From CAZRVH01 sp964603635 (GTDB taxonomy: Bacteria; Patescibacteriota; Gracilibacteria; Peribacterales; Peribacteraceae): 8,440 nucleotides of DNA. Both the position numbers and the translations under genes were made by a program. The stretch covers positions 1-8,440 of the forward strand of contig CAZRVH010000022.1 in the NCBI GenBank assembly GCA_964603635.1. The letters run 5' to 3'. The notes under the pieces were generated by a model. That model was not told the origin of the DNA and did no database searches. It saw only the letters and a program-made list of their open reading frames with translations. Within the stretch, counting starts at the first letter, position 1. Every line of letters starts with the position of its first letter. Positions 1-5,084 of this stretch are shown here, one piece after another.

Positions 1-46
1 GTAACAAGGTATCCGTAGGAGAACCTGCGGATGGAACATCTCCTTA
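1..46 (+). rRNA. rrs: 16S rRNA, 3' end (partial)
   Basis: The first 46 bases match the conserved tail of bacterial 16S rRNA: the GTAACAAGGTA decoding-site strand, then helix 45 (CCGTAGG stem, AGAA loop, CCTGCGG) and the CTCCTTA end at base 46. Compared with E. coli, I read A1508 to U, G1516 to A in the helix 45 loop, U1527 to A, U1532 to A and C1535 to U. The two adenines dimethylated by KsgA (1518 and 1519) are kept. C1535U alters the anti-Shine-Dalgarno core from CCUCC to UCUCC. The rest of the gene lies upstream of the window. No 23S start, 5S or tRNA follows within the window. The identification is certain; the exact mature 3' end is inferred from homology. Confidence 0.97.
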
Positions 47-66
47 CCAGGGAGTTTTCTCTCTAA

Positions 67-102
67 CCGTATGCTCTGCGTGCGTTCATACGCATCATAC
101 GG
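67..102 (+). other. Hairpin just downstream of 16S rRNA
   Basis: CCGTATG at 67-73 is the perfect inverse of CATACGG at 96-102, and inside it TGCGT at 77-81 pairs with ACGCA at 90-94. The nested stem begins 21 bases after the 16S end. It could be a 3' processing or folding element of the pre-rRNA trailer. No T-run follows, so it is not an intrinsic terminator. Confidence 0.5.
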
Positions 103-197
103 AACGATTGCCCGGGGAACGCCCCAATGCCCTGTTTCTTGACTACCGTCGAGGAACCAGAGTATTGGTCCCGGAAGATCTCTCTACTACACTATGC

Positions 198-233
198 TGT
201 GATATTGCATCACAAGACCGAAAGGTCTTTTTT
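198..233 (+). terminator. Intrinsic terminator after 16S rRNA
   Basis: AAGACC at 214-219, a GAAA tetraloop at 220-223 and GGTCTT at 224-229 make a 6-bp stem running into TTTT (230-233). Immediately upstream, TGTGAT at 198-203 and ATCACA at 209-214 form a second, alternative stem sharing one base. In an alternative fold, flanking GATATTGCA and TGCATATC could extend the main stem with one bulge. Placed 170 bases after 16S, it would end the rRNA transcript before any 23S gene. The GAAA loop and T-run make this a good intrinsic terminator. Confidence 0.75.
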
Positions 234-250
234 GCATATCGGAATGCGTC

Positions 251-277
251 CTGCACCGATCCACAGATCTGGTGCAG
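251..277 (+). repeat. Strong inverted repeat in the post-16S region
   Basis: CTGCACC at 251-257 pairs with GGTGCAG at 271-277. GATC at 258-261 pairs with GATC at 266-269 inside it, leaving a CACA loop and one bulged T. The result is an 11-bp stem that is not followed by T residues. Its role is unknown. It sits between two terminators in a region with no protein gene and may be part of a structured transcript. Confidence 0.5.
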
Positions 278-292
278 GGCACAATGTGGTGA

Positions 293-318
293 ATCACATC
301 GTTCGCGAACGACGTGAT
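293..318. repeat. 26-bp near-perfect palindrome
   Basis: The two 13-base halves centred at 305/306 (CGTTCG against CGAACG in the middle) are complementary except for one A/C mismatch (298 against 313). With no unpaired centre it looks more like a DNA operator or cruciform site than an RNA terminator, but it can also fold in RNA. No protein that would bind it can be named from this window. Confidence 0.5.
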
Positions 319-331
319 GAAAGCCATCATT

Positions 332-373
332 AACACCCGAAACCTGCCTGCCGGCAGGCAGGGGGTGTTTTTT
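332..373 (+). terminator. Intrinsic terminator carrying an inserted palindrome
   Basis: AACACCC at 332-338 pairs with GGGTGTT at 363-369, and the T-run covers 368-373, a standard intrinsic terminator. Between the arms are GAAA (339-342) and a perfect 20-bp palindrome (343-362). Removing the palindrome leaves AACACCC-GAAA-GGGTGTT, the same GAAA-loop design as the terminator at 214-233. The element therefore looks inserted at the edge of the tetraloop without breaking the stem. What it terminates is unclear, as no gene lies between the two terminators. Confidence 0.75.
343..362. repeat. Dispersed 20-bp palindromic repeat
   Basis: The ten bases CCTGCCTGCC are followed directly by their own reverse complement, GGCAGGCAGG, with no mismatch. 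I recognise this palindrome from memory as a frequent short interspersed element in Patescibacteria/CPR assemblies, where it often appears in predicted proteins as a Leu-Pro-Ala-Gly-Arg stretch. I saw only one copy in this window. Its perfection suggests recent insertion or selection for cruciform or hairpin formation. Confidence 0.65.
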
Positions 374-402
374 GCGATGTGCCCGATCCCATCCAAGAAC
401 AT

Positions 403-434
403 CCCCTCTCCCCTAAGGTGAGGGTGAGGGAGAG
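403..434. repeat. REP-like imperfect inverted repeat
   Basis: CTCTCCC at 406-412 is inverted as GGGAGAG at 428-434 around an AAGGTGAGGGTGA spacer. Purine/pyrimidine-biased units of this kind, rich in CCCTCTCCC and GGTGAGGGTGAGGG, are common in intergenic regions of many bacteria. The family resemblance comes from memory. There is no T-run, and only one copy is present here. Confidence 0.45.
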
Positions 435-459
435 AGAAAGCGACGGAAAGGGGTACGGT

Positions 460-488
460 TTGAAAGAAGGTGGATCATCCCCTACCAT
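460..488 (+). promoter_or_regulatory. Promoter for the gene at 533
   Basis: TTGAAA at 460-465 and TACCAT at 483-488 are separated by 17 bases, fitting a sigma-70 type promoter. The start would be near 495, giving a leader of about 38 bases that contains the GGAGAT ribosome-binding site. Confidence 0.5.
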
Positions 489-521
489 ACGCGCACGTTT
501 CGATCCCTCGCACCACAATAC

Positions 522-527
522 GGAGAT
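522..527 (+). promoter_or_regulatory. Ribosome-binding site matching the variant 16S tail
   Basis: GGAGAT lies five bases before the ATG at 533. It is the exact complement of ATCTCC at 38-43 in the 16S tail of this same window. Against a standard CACCUCC tail the last pair would be lost. The site picks the ATG at 533 over an in-frame ATG at 470. Confidence 0.65.
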
Positions 528-532
528 CCGGT

Positions 533-853
533 ATGAATCTGGGAAAAAATCCTGCAAGCAGCACGCGGCAGGCTGCCGAAGCAGAACTCGCACGCCTCAA
601 GGCCCGGGCACCCCGCTGGTGGGAACCGTACATGACGATCGTCCCGCTCCTCGCCCTGTTCTGCGGCATGCTCTGTGTCGAAGGCTTCGGTGGAGGCACT
701 CTGATGACGGGCCTGCTTCTCATGATCAACATGGCACTCGGGGCACACTTTCGTTTCCGCAGCAGGCGGCGGCGCAACCTGCCTTTCCTGCCGTTGGCGG
801 CCCATAACGTCCTGACGAAGGCCTGCATGTTCTGCCATTACATCCCCGTCTGA
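533..853 (+). CDS. Small two-helix membrane protein, function unknown
   Basis: This is a 106-residue protein of no family I recognise. Residues 1-31 are polar with an Ala/Arg/Glu-rich helix (12-26). Two hydrophobic segments follow at about 34-52 and 56-73, joined by a Gly-rich turn (Gly53-Gly55). An SRRRRN basic patch lies at 77-82. The positive charges on both sides suggest a hairpin with both ends in the cytoplasm. The ATG at 533 has a GGAGAT site five bases upstream and a promoter at 460-488; the in-frame ATG at 470 lies before the predicted -10 element. A Cys98-x-x-Cys101-His102 motif sits near the C-terminus but on the predicted cytoplasmic side, so haem attachment is unlikely. It is the first gene after 16S and ends in a probable terminator. 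Confidence 0.7.
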   Translation: MNLGKNPASSTRQAAEAELARLKARAPRWWEPYMTIVPLLALFCGMLCVEGFGGGTLMTGLLLMINMALGAHFRFRSRRRRNLPFLPLAAHNVLTKACMFCHYIPV

Positions 854-860
854 ACACGAC

Positions 861-905
861 GGGGAACCGAAACGTCCCCCGCCCATCCTCTGTGAGGGGC
901 TTTTT
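861..905 (+). terminator. Probable terminator after the membrane protein gene
   Basis: Two consecutive stems follow the stop codon. GGGGA at 861-865 pairs with TCCCC at 875-879 with an inner CG/CG pair. Then GCC at 881-883 plus CCTC at 887-890 pair with GAGG and GGC (894-900) around TGT, followed by TTTTT at 901-905. The second stem has a three-base bulge, so the call is moderate. Confidence 0.55.
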
Positions 906-927
906 GGTGTACGGAAACGCGCTTTTC

Positions 928-936
928 TGCTATGCT
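928..936 (+). promoter_or_regulatory. Extended -10 promoter abutting the start at 943
   Basis: TG at 928-929, one base, then TATGCT at 931-936 form an extended -10 element. The transcript would begin at about 943, the A of the ATG, so the message would be leaderless. No good -35 is visible, as is usual for extended -10 promoters. Confidence 0.5.
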
Positions 937-942
937 AGGGCG

Positions 943-1155
943 ATGGTCCCGGACAACGTCATCGGCGGCCCGACGGGCGGAGGTTTTGGACAGTTCCACA
1001 ATTATCCCAAACCGCCGAACAGACCGCGGAAAGAACCCGATACCACGGAAAAACAACCGGAGGGAGATCCCGCCGTGGAAGAGGTGATCCAAGAGACTCG
1101 CAAAAGTGCTGCGGGACCGGAGGGCGTGGGCGGCACTCTGGATGAAATCGCCTGA
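943..1155 (+). CDS. Small Pro/Gly-rich protein, function unknown
   Basis: This 70-residue protein matches no family I recognise. Residues 8-17 are Gly-rich (GGPTGGGFGQ), 22-36 are Pro- and charge-rich, and the C-terminal half is acidic. It has no hydrophobic segment and looks intrinsically disordered. The ATG at 943 is chosen because an extended -10 element sits six bases upstream and would give a leaderless message; an in-frame ATG at 892 lies inside the preceding terminator. The stop TGA at 1153-1155 directly abuts the stop of the opposing iron permease gene. The promoter and the clean fit between neighbours support a real gene, but the low-complexity sequence leaves doubt. Confidence 0.5.
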   Translation: MVPDNVIGGPTGGGFGQFHNYPKPPNRPRKEPDTTEKQPEGDPAVEEVIQETRKSAAGPEGVGGTLDEIA

Positions 1156-1599
1156 TCAACCTTTCTTCGGCATCTTCTGGAGATCGATGATGCCCGTGTC
1201 CTTCTTTCCTTTGCGGATGAGCACGCGGGCGCGCTCCGCGAGATCCTCGTACTGCCTGCGCATCATTTCCAATTCCCTGTCCGTCAGCTCTTCCAAATCC
1301 AGCAGCGCGTTGTGGGCGTCCTTGTCGGCGCGGATCAGCTCATCCATCTTGATCTGCATCGCGATGCTGTCCCTGTTCTGCGTGTTCTGGATAAGGAAGA
1401 CCATGAGGAACGTGATGATCGTGGTGCCCGTGTTGATGACCAGTTGCCACGTATCGCTGAAGCCGAATGCCGGTCCGCTGATGAGCCAGACAACGATCAC
1501 GAGTACCGCCAGGATGAACGAGGCGGGTTGGCCCGTCGCCCAAGAGGTCGCTTTCGCGAAACGCATGAAGGGGTGCTTTGCTGGTGTGCGTGACGCCAT
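1156..1599 (-). CDS. Low-affinity iron permease family protein
   Basis: At 147 residues it has the layout of small bacterial members of the low-affinity iron permease family (Pfam Iron_permease). A short basic N-terminus (MRFAKATSWATG, 12-23) is followed by a membrane segment at about 25-46, a GFSDTWQLVINTGTT signature (46-60), a second membrane segment to about 70, and QNTQNRD (71-77). The rest is a charged helical tail (82-130) with the family-typical KMDELIRADKDAHNALLDLEELT. The family is named after yeast Fet4, but iron transport by the short bacterial forms is, to my knowledge, little tested. The ATG at 1599 follows a TATACT -10 (1620-1625) with a leader of about 14 pyrimidine-rich bases and no Shine-Dalgarno site; Met12 is an alternative start. 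It runs tail to tail with the gene at 943, zero bases apart. Confidence 0.9.
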   Translation of the reverse strand: MASRTPAKHPFMRFAKATSWATGQPASFILAVLVIVVWLISGPAFGFSDTWQLVINTGTTIITFLMVFLIQNTQNRDSIAMQIKMDELIRADKDAHNALLDLEELTDRELEMMRRQYEDLAERARVLIRKGKKDTGIIDLQKMPKKG

Positions 1600-1619
1600 G
1601 GAAAGAAGGGAACAAGCCC

Positions 1620-1625
1620 AGTATA
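1620..1625 (-). promoter_or_regulatory. -10 element for the iron permease gene
   Basis: On the minus strand TATACTGGGC begins at 1625, with TATACT at 1625-1620. Transcription would start near 1613, 14 bases before the ATG. No convincing -35 lies 16-18 bases upstream. Confidence 0.5.
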
Positions 1626-1728
1626 CGCGATGTACACGCGAAGCTCATGCGGAATTTCTTGCGGCGGCAAGATTCTCTTGCGCGATGCTCGCGCCAAAAC
1701 GGATTCACAGGACCGGCATCCCGGGGAA

Positions 1729-2712
1729 TCAAGGGATGGGTGGCGGTTCGGGCATGTCGGAACCCGCCATATCGAGCAATTCCTTCATGTCTGATTGCGA
1801 TAGATCGAATGCATCCGTTGCGGCGGGCGGAACCGATCCTTCGGAAACGGAAGGCTGCAAACCTGGCAATTGCAAGCTATCCGCATCGAATTCAATGGCA
1901 TCCGGGGGCGTCGGGATGCGAAGCTCTTCGTTATAGTCGGCAAACGCCATGTCGAAAGTCGCCTCCCGTTTCTCCGCCTGATTGATCGCCGTGGATACCC
2001 ATTCCGTGCGCACGGGGAAAAACGACGTCGCATCGATCCAAACGGTGCCGCGAATGAAATACTCGCGAAGGTATTGCTCGGTCTGCGCGAGGTAATCGGT
2101 ATCCCCGCCTTCTTCGCGCAGGGAACGAAGGGACGCGATGGCTTTTTCCGCGTCGACGACGACATCGTATCGGTACGCGTGGCGGTCATTGACCCGCTGG
2201 ATTCCGTACTCTTTCGTGATCGTGAGGCTGCGGAATTGATTCACGATCACATCGGAATCAACCTCATCAAGCAGGGCCGCCCCGGAAGCGGAAGACGACG
2301 CCGGAAGCTTCCACCACTTTCCATCCATTCCATCCAACAGGCCGTCCAATCCTCCCCCGATGGTGATGGAATTCAGCTTGAAATACGCTTCCTCCGGGTC
2401 GGGAACGGCAATGCTTGCATCCAAACTCACGTATCCCAATGCCATGCCGACATAGGGTTCGATATCCACGCCCACCTGCATATCCAGGTTCCATCGCCTT
2501 CCATCGGCGATCATGCCGCTGGCATCAATTTTGCTGTCCTCTTTTCCATTCAGCGTCGATCGGCCATGCATCGTGAAGCTCGCCGACTGGAACGCCCGTA
2601 TGGCATCTTCCGCCCGGCCGAACACTTCTTCCGAAGAAAGCGGGGGTTGGGGTTGGGCACAGGCCGTCACGAGAAGAAGGGCGGCGCTGCACAACACGGA
2701 AAATTGTTTCAT
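1729..2712 (-). CDS. Membrane-anchored lipoprotein, LolA/LppX-like
   Basis: This is a 327-residue exported lipoprotein. MKQFSVLCSAALLLVTAC is a short basic start, a hydrophobic core and a lipobox (Val15-Thr-Ala-Cys18), so Cys18 should be lipidated and the protein held on the outer face of the cytoplasmic membrane. The mature part repeats extended strands typical of LolA/LppX-like folds: a hydroxylated strand near residue 46 (SFTMHGRSTL), a DGKWWKL strand near 130-136, then HAYRYDVVVD and a VWID...FFPVRTEW strand pair in the second half. The C-terminus is Pro-rich (PEPPPIP). The fold is inferred from pattern only. The ATG at 2712 is supported by the signal peptide; no Shine-Dalgarno site precedes it. 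It lies 137 bases after sufD on the same strand and may be read through from it. Confidence 0.85.
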   Translation of the reverse strand: MKQFSVLCSAALLLVTACAQPQPPLSSEEVFGRAEDAIRAFQSASFTMHGRSTLNGKEDSKIDASGMIADGRRWNLDMQVGVDIEPYVGMALGYVSLDASIAVPDPEEAYFKLNSITIGGGLDGLLDGMDGKWWKLPASSSASGAALLDEVDSDVIVNQFRSLTITKEYGIQRVNDRHAYRYDVVVDAEKAIASLRSLREEGGDTDYLAQTEQYLREYFIRGTVWIDATSFFPVRTEWVSTAINQAEKREATFDMAFADYNEELRIPTPPDAIEFDADSLQLPGLQPSVSEGSVPPAATDAFDLSQSDMKELLDMAGSDMPEPPPIP

Positions 2713-2849
2713 AGGGGACGCAAAGAATCGGGAGAAACTCTACCCATGCCGACGGGAACGTACAATATGCACGATACGCTTCCGCGATCGACGCGCCGCC
2801 CTATCGACCTTCGACGGTCGCATGGCCGAAGACGGTTTCGCAGTGCCAC
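2713..2849 (-). promoter_or_regulatory. sufD-lipoprotein spacer with weak promoter signal
   Basis: The only -10 like hexamer of note on the minus strand is TATTGT (2767-2762), about 50 bases before the lipoprotein ATG, with no good -35. CGACC at 2805-2809 and GGTCG at 2816-2820 make a 5-bp hairpin with no T-run, so no convincing terminator follows sufD. Confidence 0.3.
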
Positions 2850-3740
2850 TTAGCGAGCAGCCGAGTACTTCTCCTCTATCGATTCCAGGATCCGGTCCCT
2901 CCAGCGCCCATTCGCGATACGTCCGGTGATATCACCCAGAAATCCGACCACGTACATTTTTCGGGCCTCCGCCTGCGCAATTCCCCTCGCCCCGAAGTAG
3001 AACAGATCTTCCGCGGTGACGCGGCTCACCGTGGCGCTATGGCTGGCCTTCACGTCGTTCGTCTTGATCTCCAATCCAGGGACGGCATCCACTTTCGCGG
3101 AGGAATCCAGCATGAGCACGTCCTGCGTGAGGTAGGTATTCGTCCCGCCGCCCGCGAGGCCGATCTCGATGAGTCCGTTCGCCGCCGTGTGCGCGGTGTC
3201 CTGCGCGACCCCCTTCATGAGGATCTCCCCCGCCCCGTTGCGACCGTCGAACACGTTACGCGCGGAGAGCTTCTGCCGCTCGCTTCCCGCGGCATAGAAC
3301 ATCCAGTCCACGCTGCTCGTGGCATTGTTCCCCGTAACGTTAGAAACAAGATCATGGGCGACATCATGGCCGCCGAGCGACACGTTCTGCATCGTCAGCT
3401 TCGCGCCGTTCCCGACCTTCGTACGCTGGCGGACGTTTACCGTGGCATCCGCACCCGACGTCTGCACGCACAAAACGTTCAATGTCGCCTCGTCTTCCAA
3501 AAAAATCTCGACGTCACACGAAGCACCCTTCAATTCCAAACACACCGTCGCCGAACTCCCGGCTCCCGCATGGATGCACAGGTGCGCGCGGGCATCGGTG
3601 ACGGCATGGTCGACGGACTCCGTGAGGACCGCCTGCGCGGGAATGGCGAGAAGGACGGGTACCGCCTCGTTCGAAACGGGCAACAGGGTGCCGATGATCG
3701 CCTTCCAAGCCTCCGTCGGGGATGCAAATCCGATATCCAT
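2850..3740 (-). CDS. sufD: SufD, Fe-S cluster assembly scaffold subunit
   Basis: SufD forms, with SufB and the SufC ATPase, the cytosolic scaffold that builds iron-sulfur clusters. This 296-residue protein holds the SufB/SufD beta-helix core (about 60-235). The C-terminal signature reads NVFDGRNGAGEILMKGVAQDT at 162-182 in two adjoining parts, then PGLEIKTNDVKASHSATV (221-238) and DLFYFGARGIAQAEAR (245-260). His234 corresponds to E. coli SufD His360, which is needed for cluster assembly; the Cys of the usual KCSH motif is Ala232 here. It is shorter than E. coli SufD (about 420 residues), lacking much of the N-terminal helical part. I prefer the ATG at 3740: a -35/-10 pair at 3778-3750 would start transcription at about 3743, and the in-frame ATG at 3767 lies inside that promoter. 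Confidence 0.92.
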   Translation of the reverse strand: MDIGFASPTEAWKAIIGTLLPVSNEAVPVLLAIPAQAVLTESVDHAVTDARAHLCIHAGAGSSATVCLELKGASCDVEIFLEDEATLNVLCVQTSGADATVNVRQRTKVGNGAKLTMQNVSLGGHDVAHDLVSNVTGNNATSSVDWMFYAAGSERQKLSARNVFDGRNGAGEILMKGVAQDTAHTAANGLIEIGLAGGGTNTYLTQDVLMLDSSAKVDAVPGLEIKTNDVKASHSATVSRVTAEDLFYFGARGIAQAEARKMYVVGFLGDITGRIANGRWRDRILESIEEKYSAAR

Positions 3741-3749
3741 AGCGCATAG

Positions 3750-3778
3750 AGTTAAGCGGAAAGGCATCGGCGCACCAA
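3750..3778 (-). promoter_or_regulatory. Candidate sufD promoter
   Basis: On the minus strand TTGGTG (3778-3773) and TTAACT (3755-3750) are 17 bases apart. The start would be near 3743, three bases before the ATG at 3740, giving a virtually leaderless sufD message. Each hexamer matches the consensus at only about half its positions. Confidence 0.4.
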
Positions 3779-3792
3779 GCGGAAGCAGGGAA

Positions 3793-3821
3793 TGGACACT
3801 TTACATATCATATGGTATATT
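3793..3821 (+). promoter_or_regulatory. Strong promoter for the gene at 3831
   Basis: TGGACA at 3793-3798 and TATATT at 3816-3821 are 17 bases apart, and TG at 3813-3814 makes an extended -10. This is the best promoter in the window. Transcription should begin near 3828, so the ATG at 3831 is nearly at the 5' end. It is divergent from the sufD promoter only 15 bases away. Confidence 0.7.
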
Positions 3822-3830
3822 GTACAAAGA

Positions 3831-4313
3831 ATGATGCACGAACATGCCCAGGAAACAGATCCGTTGACCGTCGGCTTCGCGCATGTGCCTGCGGCGGCGA
3901 TCCAGACTACTCCTCCATCGCGGGAACCCATGTCCGTGTGGCGGAACCCGGACTCTGTCCGCGCGCTCATCGCGGAGCTGCAGGTACTCCCCGCTGCACC
4001 ACTGTTGAGGCGGGCTATCGAGACGCAGCTGACGACGACCGAAGACGAAAGAACGGCGTGGGATTACGAATGCAGCCGACTGCGCATGGATTCCGATGGC
4101 CGGGGGCACGGCGGCACGAAATGGTCCATGGGCAGCGCCGAGCATCTGGCATTCGTGAACGGATCGCGCCGCCGGTATTTCATCAGGCTGGCGGAGGAGA
4201 CCGTGGCGAGACAGACGGAAAATCCCGGGGTCACGCTGGATAAGCACCGTACAGAGACGCACGAATTATTGGGAGGGATCATCATGAATCTGCGCAGGCG
4301 CAGACCCCGCTGA
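3831..4313 (+). CDS. Unrecognised 160-residue protein
   Basis: I do not recognise this protein. It is soluble by appearance, with no signal peptide or membrane segment. The N-terminus (1-35) is polar and Pro-rich. Residues 40-86 are helical (DSVRALIAELQ, LLRRAIETQL, DERTAWDYECSRLR). A Gly-rich stretch GRGHGGTKWSMG (90-101) follows, then a basic helical region with GSRRRYFIRLAEETVARQ (111-128), ending in LRRRRPR. The basic character could suit nucleic acid binding, but nothing proves it. The ATG at 3831 is three bases after the predicted transcription start; ATG at 3834 is equally possible, and the in-frame ATG at 3792 lies upstream of the promoter. It sits between sufD and sufB, divergent from sufD. 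Confidence 0.7.
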   Translation: MMHEHAQETDPLTVGFAHVPAAAIQTTPPSREPMSVWRNPDSVRALIAELQVLPAAPLLRRAIETQLTTTEDERTAWDYECSRLRMDSDGRGHGGTKWSMGSAEHLAFVNGSRRRYFIRLAEETVARQTENPGVTLDKHRTETHELLGGIIMNLRRRRPR

Positions 4314-4320
4314 AAAAACA

Positions 4321-4348
4321 TTGCATCAAAGATCGATCTCCCTACAAT
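4321..4348 (+). promoter_or_regulatory. Promoter for the gene at 4379
   Basis: TTGCAT at 4321-4326 and TACAAT at 4343-4348 are 16 bases apart. The predicted start near 4355 gives a leader of about 24 bases that is almost all pyrimidine (TTTTTCCTCTTCCCCC) and has no Shine-Dalgarno site. Confidence 0.55.
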
Positions 4349-4378
4349 GCGACTCACGTTTTTCCTCTTCCCCCTGCC

Positions 4379-4732
4379 ATGACCGAGACCAGCCGCGACG
4401 AAGCACCGGACATACCCGAAACCCCGAAAGATCTTCTTGTGAGGTTGTTCACACACAAATTTTTCAAAAACATCGGCGACATCGAATCATTCCGATCCGA
4501 CTTTCCCATAGGGCTGCAAGGAAGAACGCTGGATGAATTCATCGACTCCGCCGTCTTTCGCAGGCATGTGAAGAAGATGGAGGAATTGATGGCTACGAAA
4601 GGAACGCTCATGCCAGAACATGCGCATGAGGGGGTGCGCGCCGAAGAACGAAGAGCGGCACAGATCGCCGTGCGGCGTACAGACGTTGCGGGGCCGGTCA
4701 TGACGATGCTGGAGGAAGCGGAAGCCGCCTAA
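4379..4732 (+). CDS. Unrecognised 117-residue protein
   Basis: I do not recognise this protein. The N-terminus is acidic and Pro-containing (1-17). A compact amphipathic core follows, LLVRLFTHKFFKNIGDIESF (19-38), then LDEFIDSAVFRRHVKKMEELM (51-71 in two helices), and the C-terminal third is a charged helix rich in Glu, Arg and Ala (85-117). It has no signal or membrane segment. Its own promoter precedes it. The TAA stop at 4730-4732 overlaps the TAG stop of the opposing gene, so the two genes share four bases. Confidence 0.7.
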   Translation: MTETSRDEAPDIPETPKDLLVRLFTHKFFKNIGDIESFRSDFPIGLQGRTLDEFIDSAVFRRHVKKMEELMATKGTLMPEHAHEGVRAEERRAAQIAVRRTDVAGPVMTMLEEAEAA

Positions 4733-5022
4733 TCGTTGGACTCGCCTGGCGTTGGGAAAAGAAACCGGGTATCACCCATATCGGGGAGGCTGCCCTTTTC
4801 CACGGACCTGCGACTATGGTATGCCTTGTTGCGTGCGACTTGTTCTAAGCCCATCAGCAGAGCATCTGCCATTCGGTCACGACAGGCATCAATCATTTTC
4901 CGTATCTGGGGATTATGAGGAAAGGCATCAACAAGCTCGCTGCAAGGTACCTGCGAGGGATCGCGATCGGCGAGTGCCGCTTTGATAAGACTGAGGATTT
5001 CGCTTGGTTCCATTTTTGCCAT
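4729..5022 (-). CDS. Unrecognised 97-residue protein
   Basis: I do not recognise this protein. The first 67 residues are predicted helical (SEILSLIKAALADR, 7-20; PQIRKMIDACRDRMADALLMGLEQVARNK, 38-66 with a short break) and the last 25 are extended and Gly/Pro-rich. Two Cys residues are at 27 and 47. The start is taken as the ATG at 5022, two bases after the predicted transcription start; an in-frame TTG at 5040 is the first codon of the frame but falls in the extended -10 element. The gene follows sufB on the same strand after 62 bases, yet has its own promoter. Its stop overlaps that of the opposing gene at 4379. Confidence 0.65.
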   Translation of the reverse strand: MAKMEPSEILSLIKAALADRDPSQVPCSELVDAFPHNPQIRKMIDACRDRMADALLMGLEQVARNKAYHSRRSVEKGSLPDMGDTRFLFPTPGESND

Positions 5023-5030
5023 ATCATCCC

Positions 5031-5059
5031 AGTATAACAAAAAGGTCCTTGAAAGTCAC
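5031..5059 (-). promoter_or_regulatory. Extended -10 promoter for the gene at 5022
   Basis: On the minus strand TG (5039-5038), one base, then TATACT (5036-5031) make an extended -10, with GTGACT at 5059-5054 as a fair -35 after 17 bases. Transcription would start near 5024, two bases before the ATG, giving a leaderless message. Confidence 0.6.
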
Positions 5060-5084
5060 CCTACTTCGTCCGCTCAGGGCCGAT

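Noticed and set aside
108..402. Short open frames inside the post-16S region on both strands
   Set aside because: They run across hairpins and terminators, have no ribosome-binding site and encode translated repeat sequence.
47..459. A tRNA-Ile or tRNA-Ala gene in the region after 16S
   Set aside because: No cloverleaf, no GTTCGA-type T-arm and no acceptor stem could be placed; the hairpins present do not fit tRNA spacing.
827..844. CxxCH haem-binding motif in the 106-residue membrane protein
   Set aside because: The basic patches around the two helices put the C-terminus in the cytoplasm, where c-type haem is not attached, and only one motif is present.
1658..1671. CTTGC/GCAAG hairpin as a terminator after the lipoprotein gene
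   Set aside because: There is no T-run on the minus strand after the stem.
1870..2853. Long open frame on the + strand opposite the lipoprotein gene
   Set aside because: It is an antisense shadow in GC-rich DNA; the minus-strand product has a signal peptide and lipobox and the + product has no recognisable features.
3741..3767. ATG at 3767 as the sufD start
   Set aside because: It lies within the predicted sufD promoter, and the nine extra residues match nothing typical of SufD.
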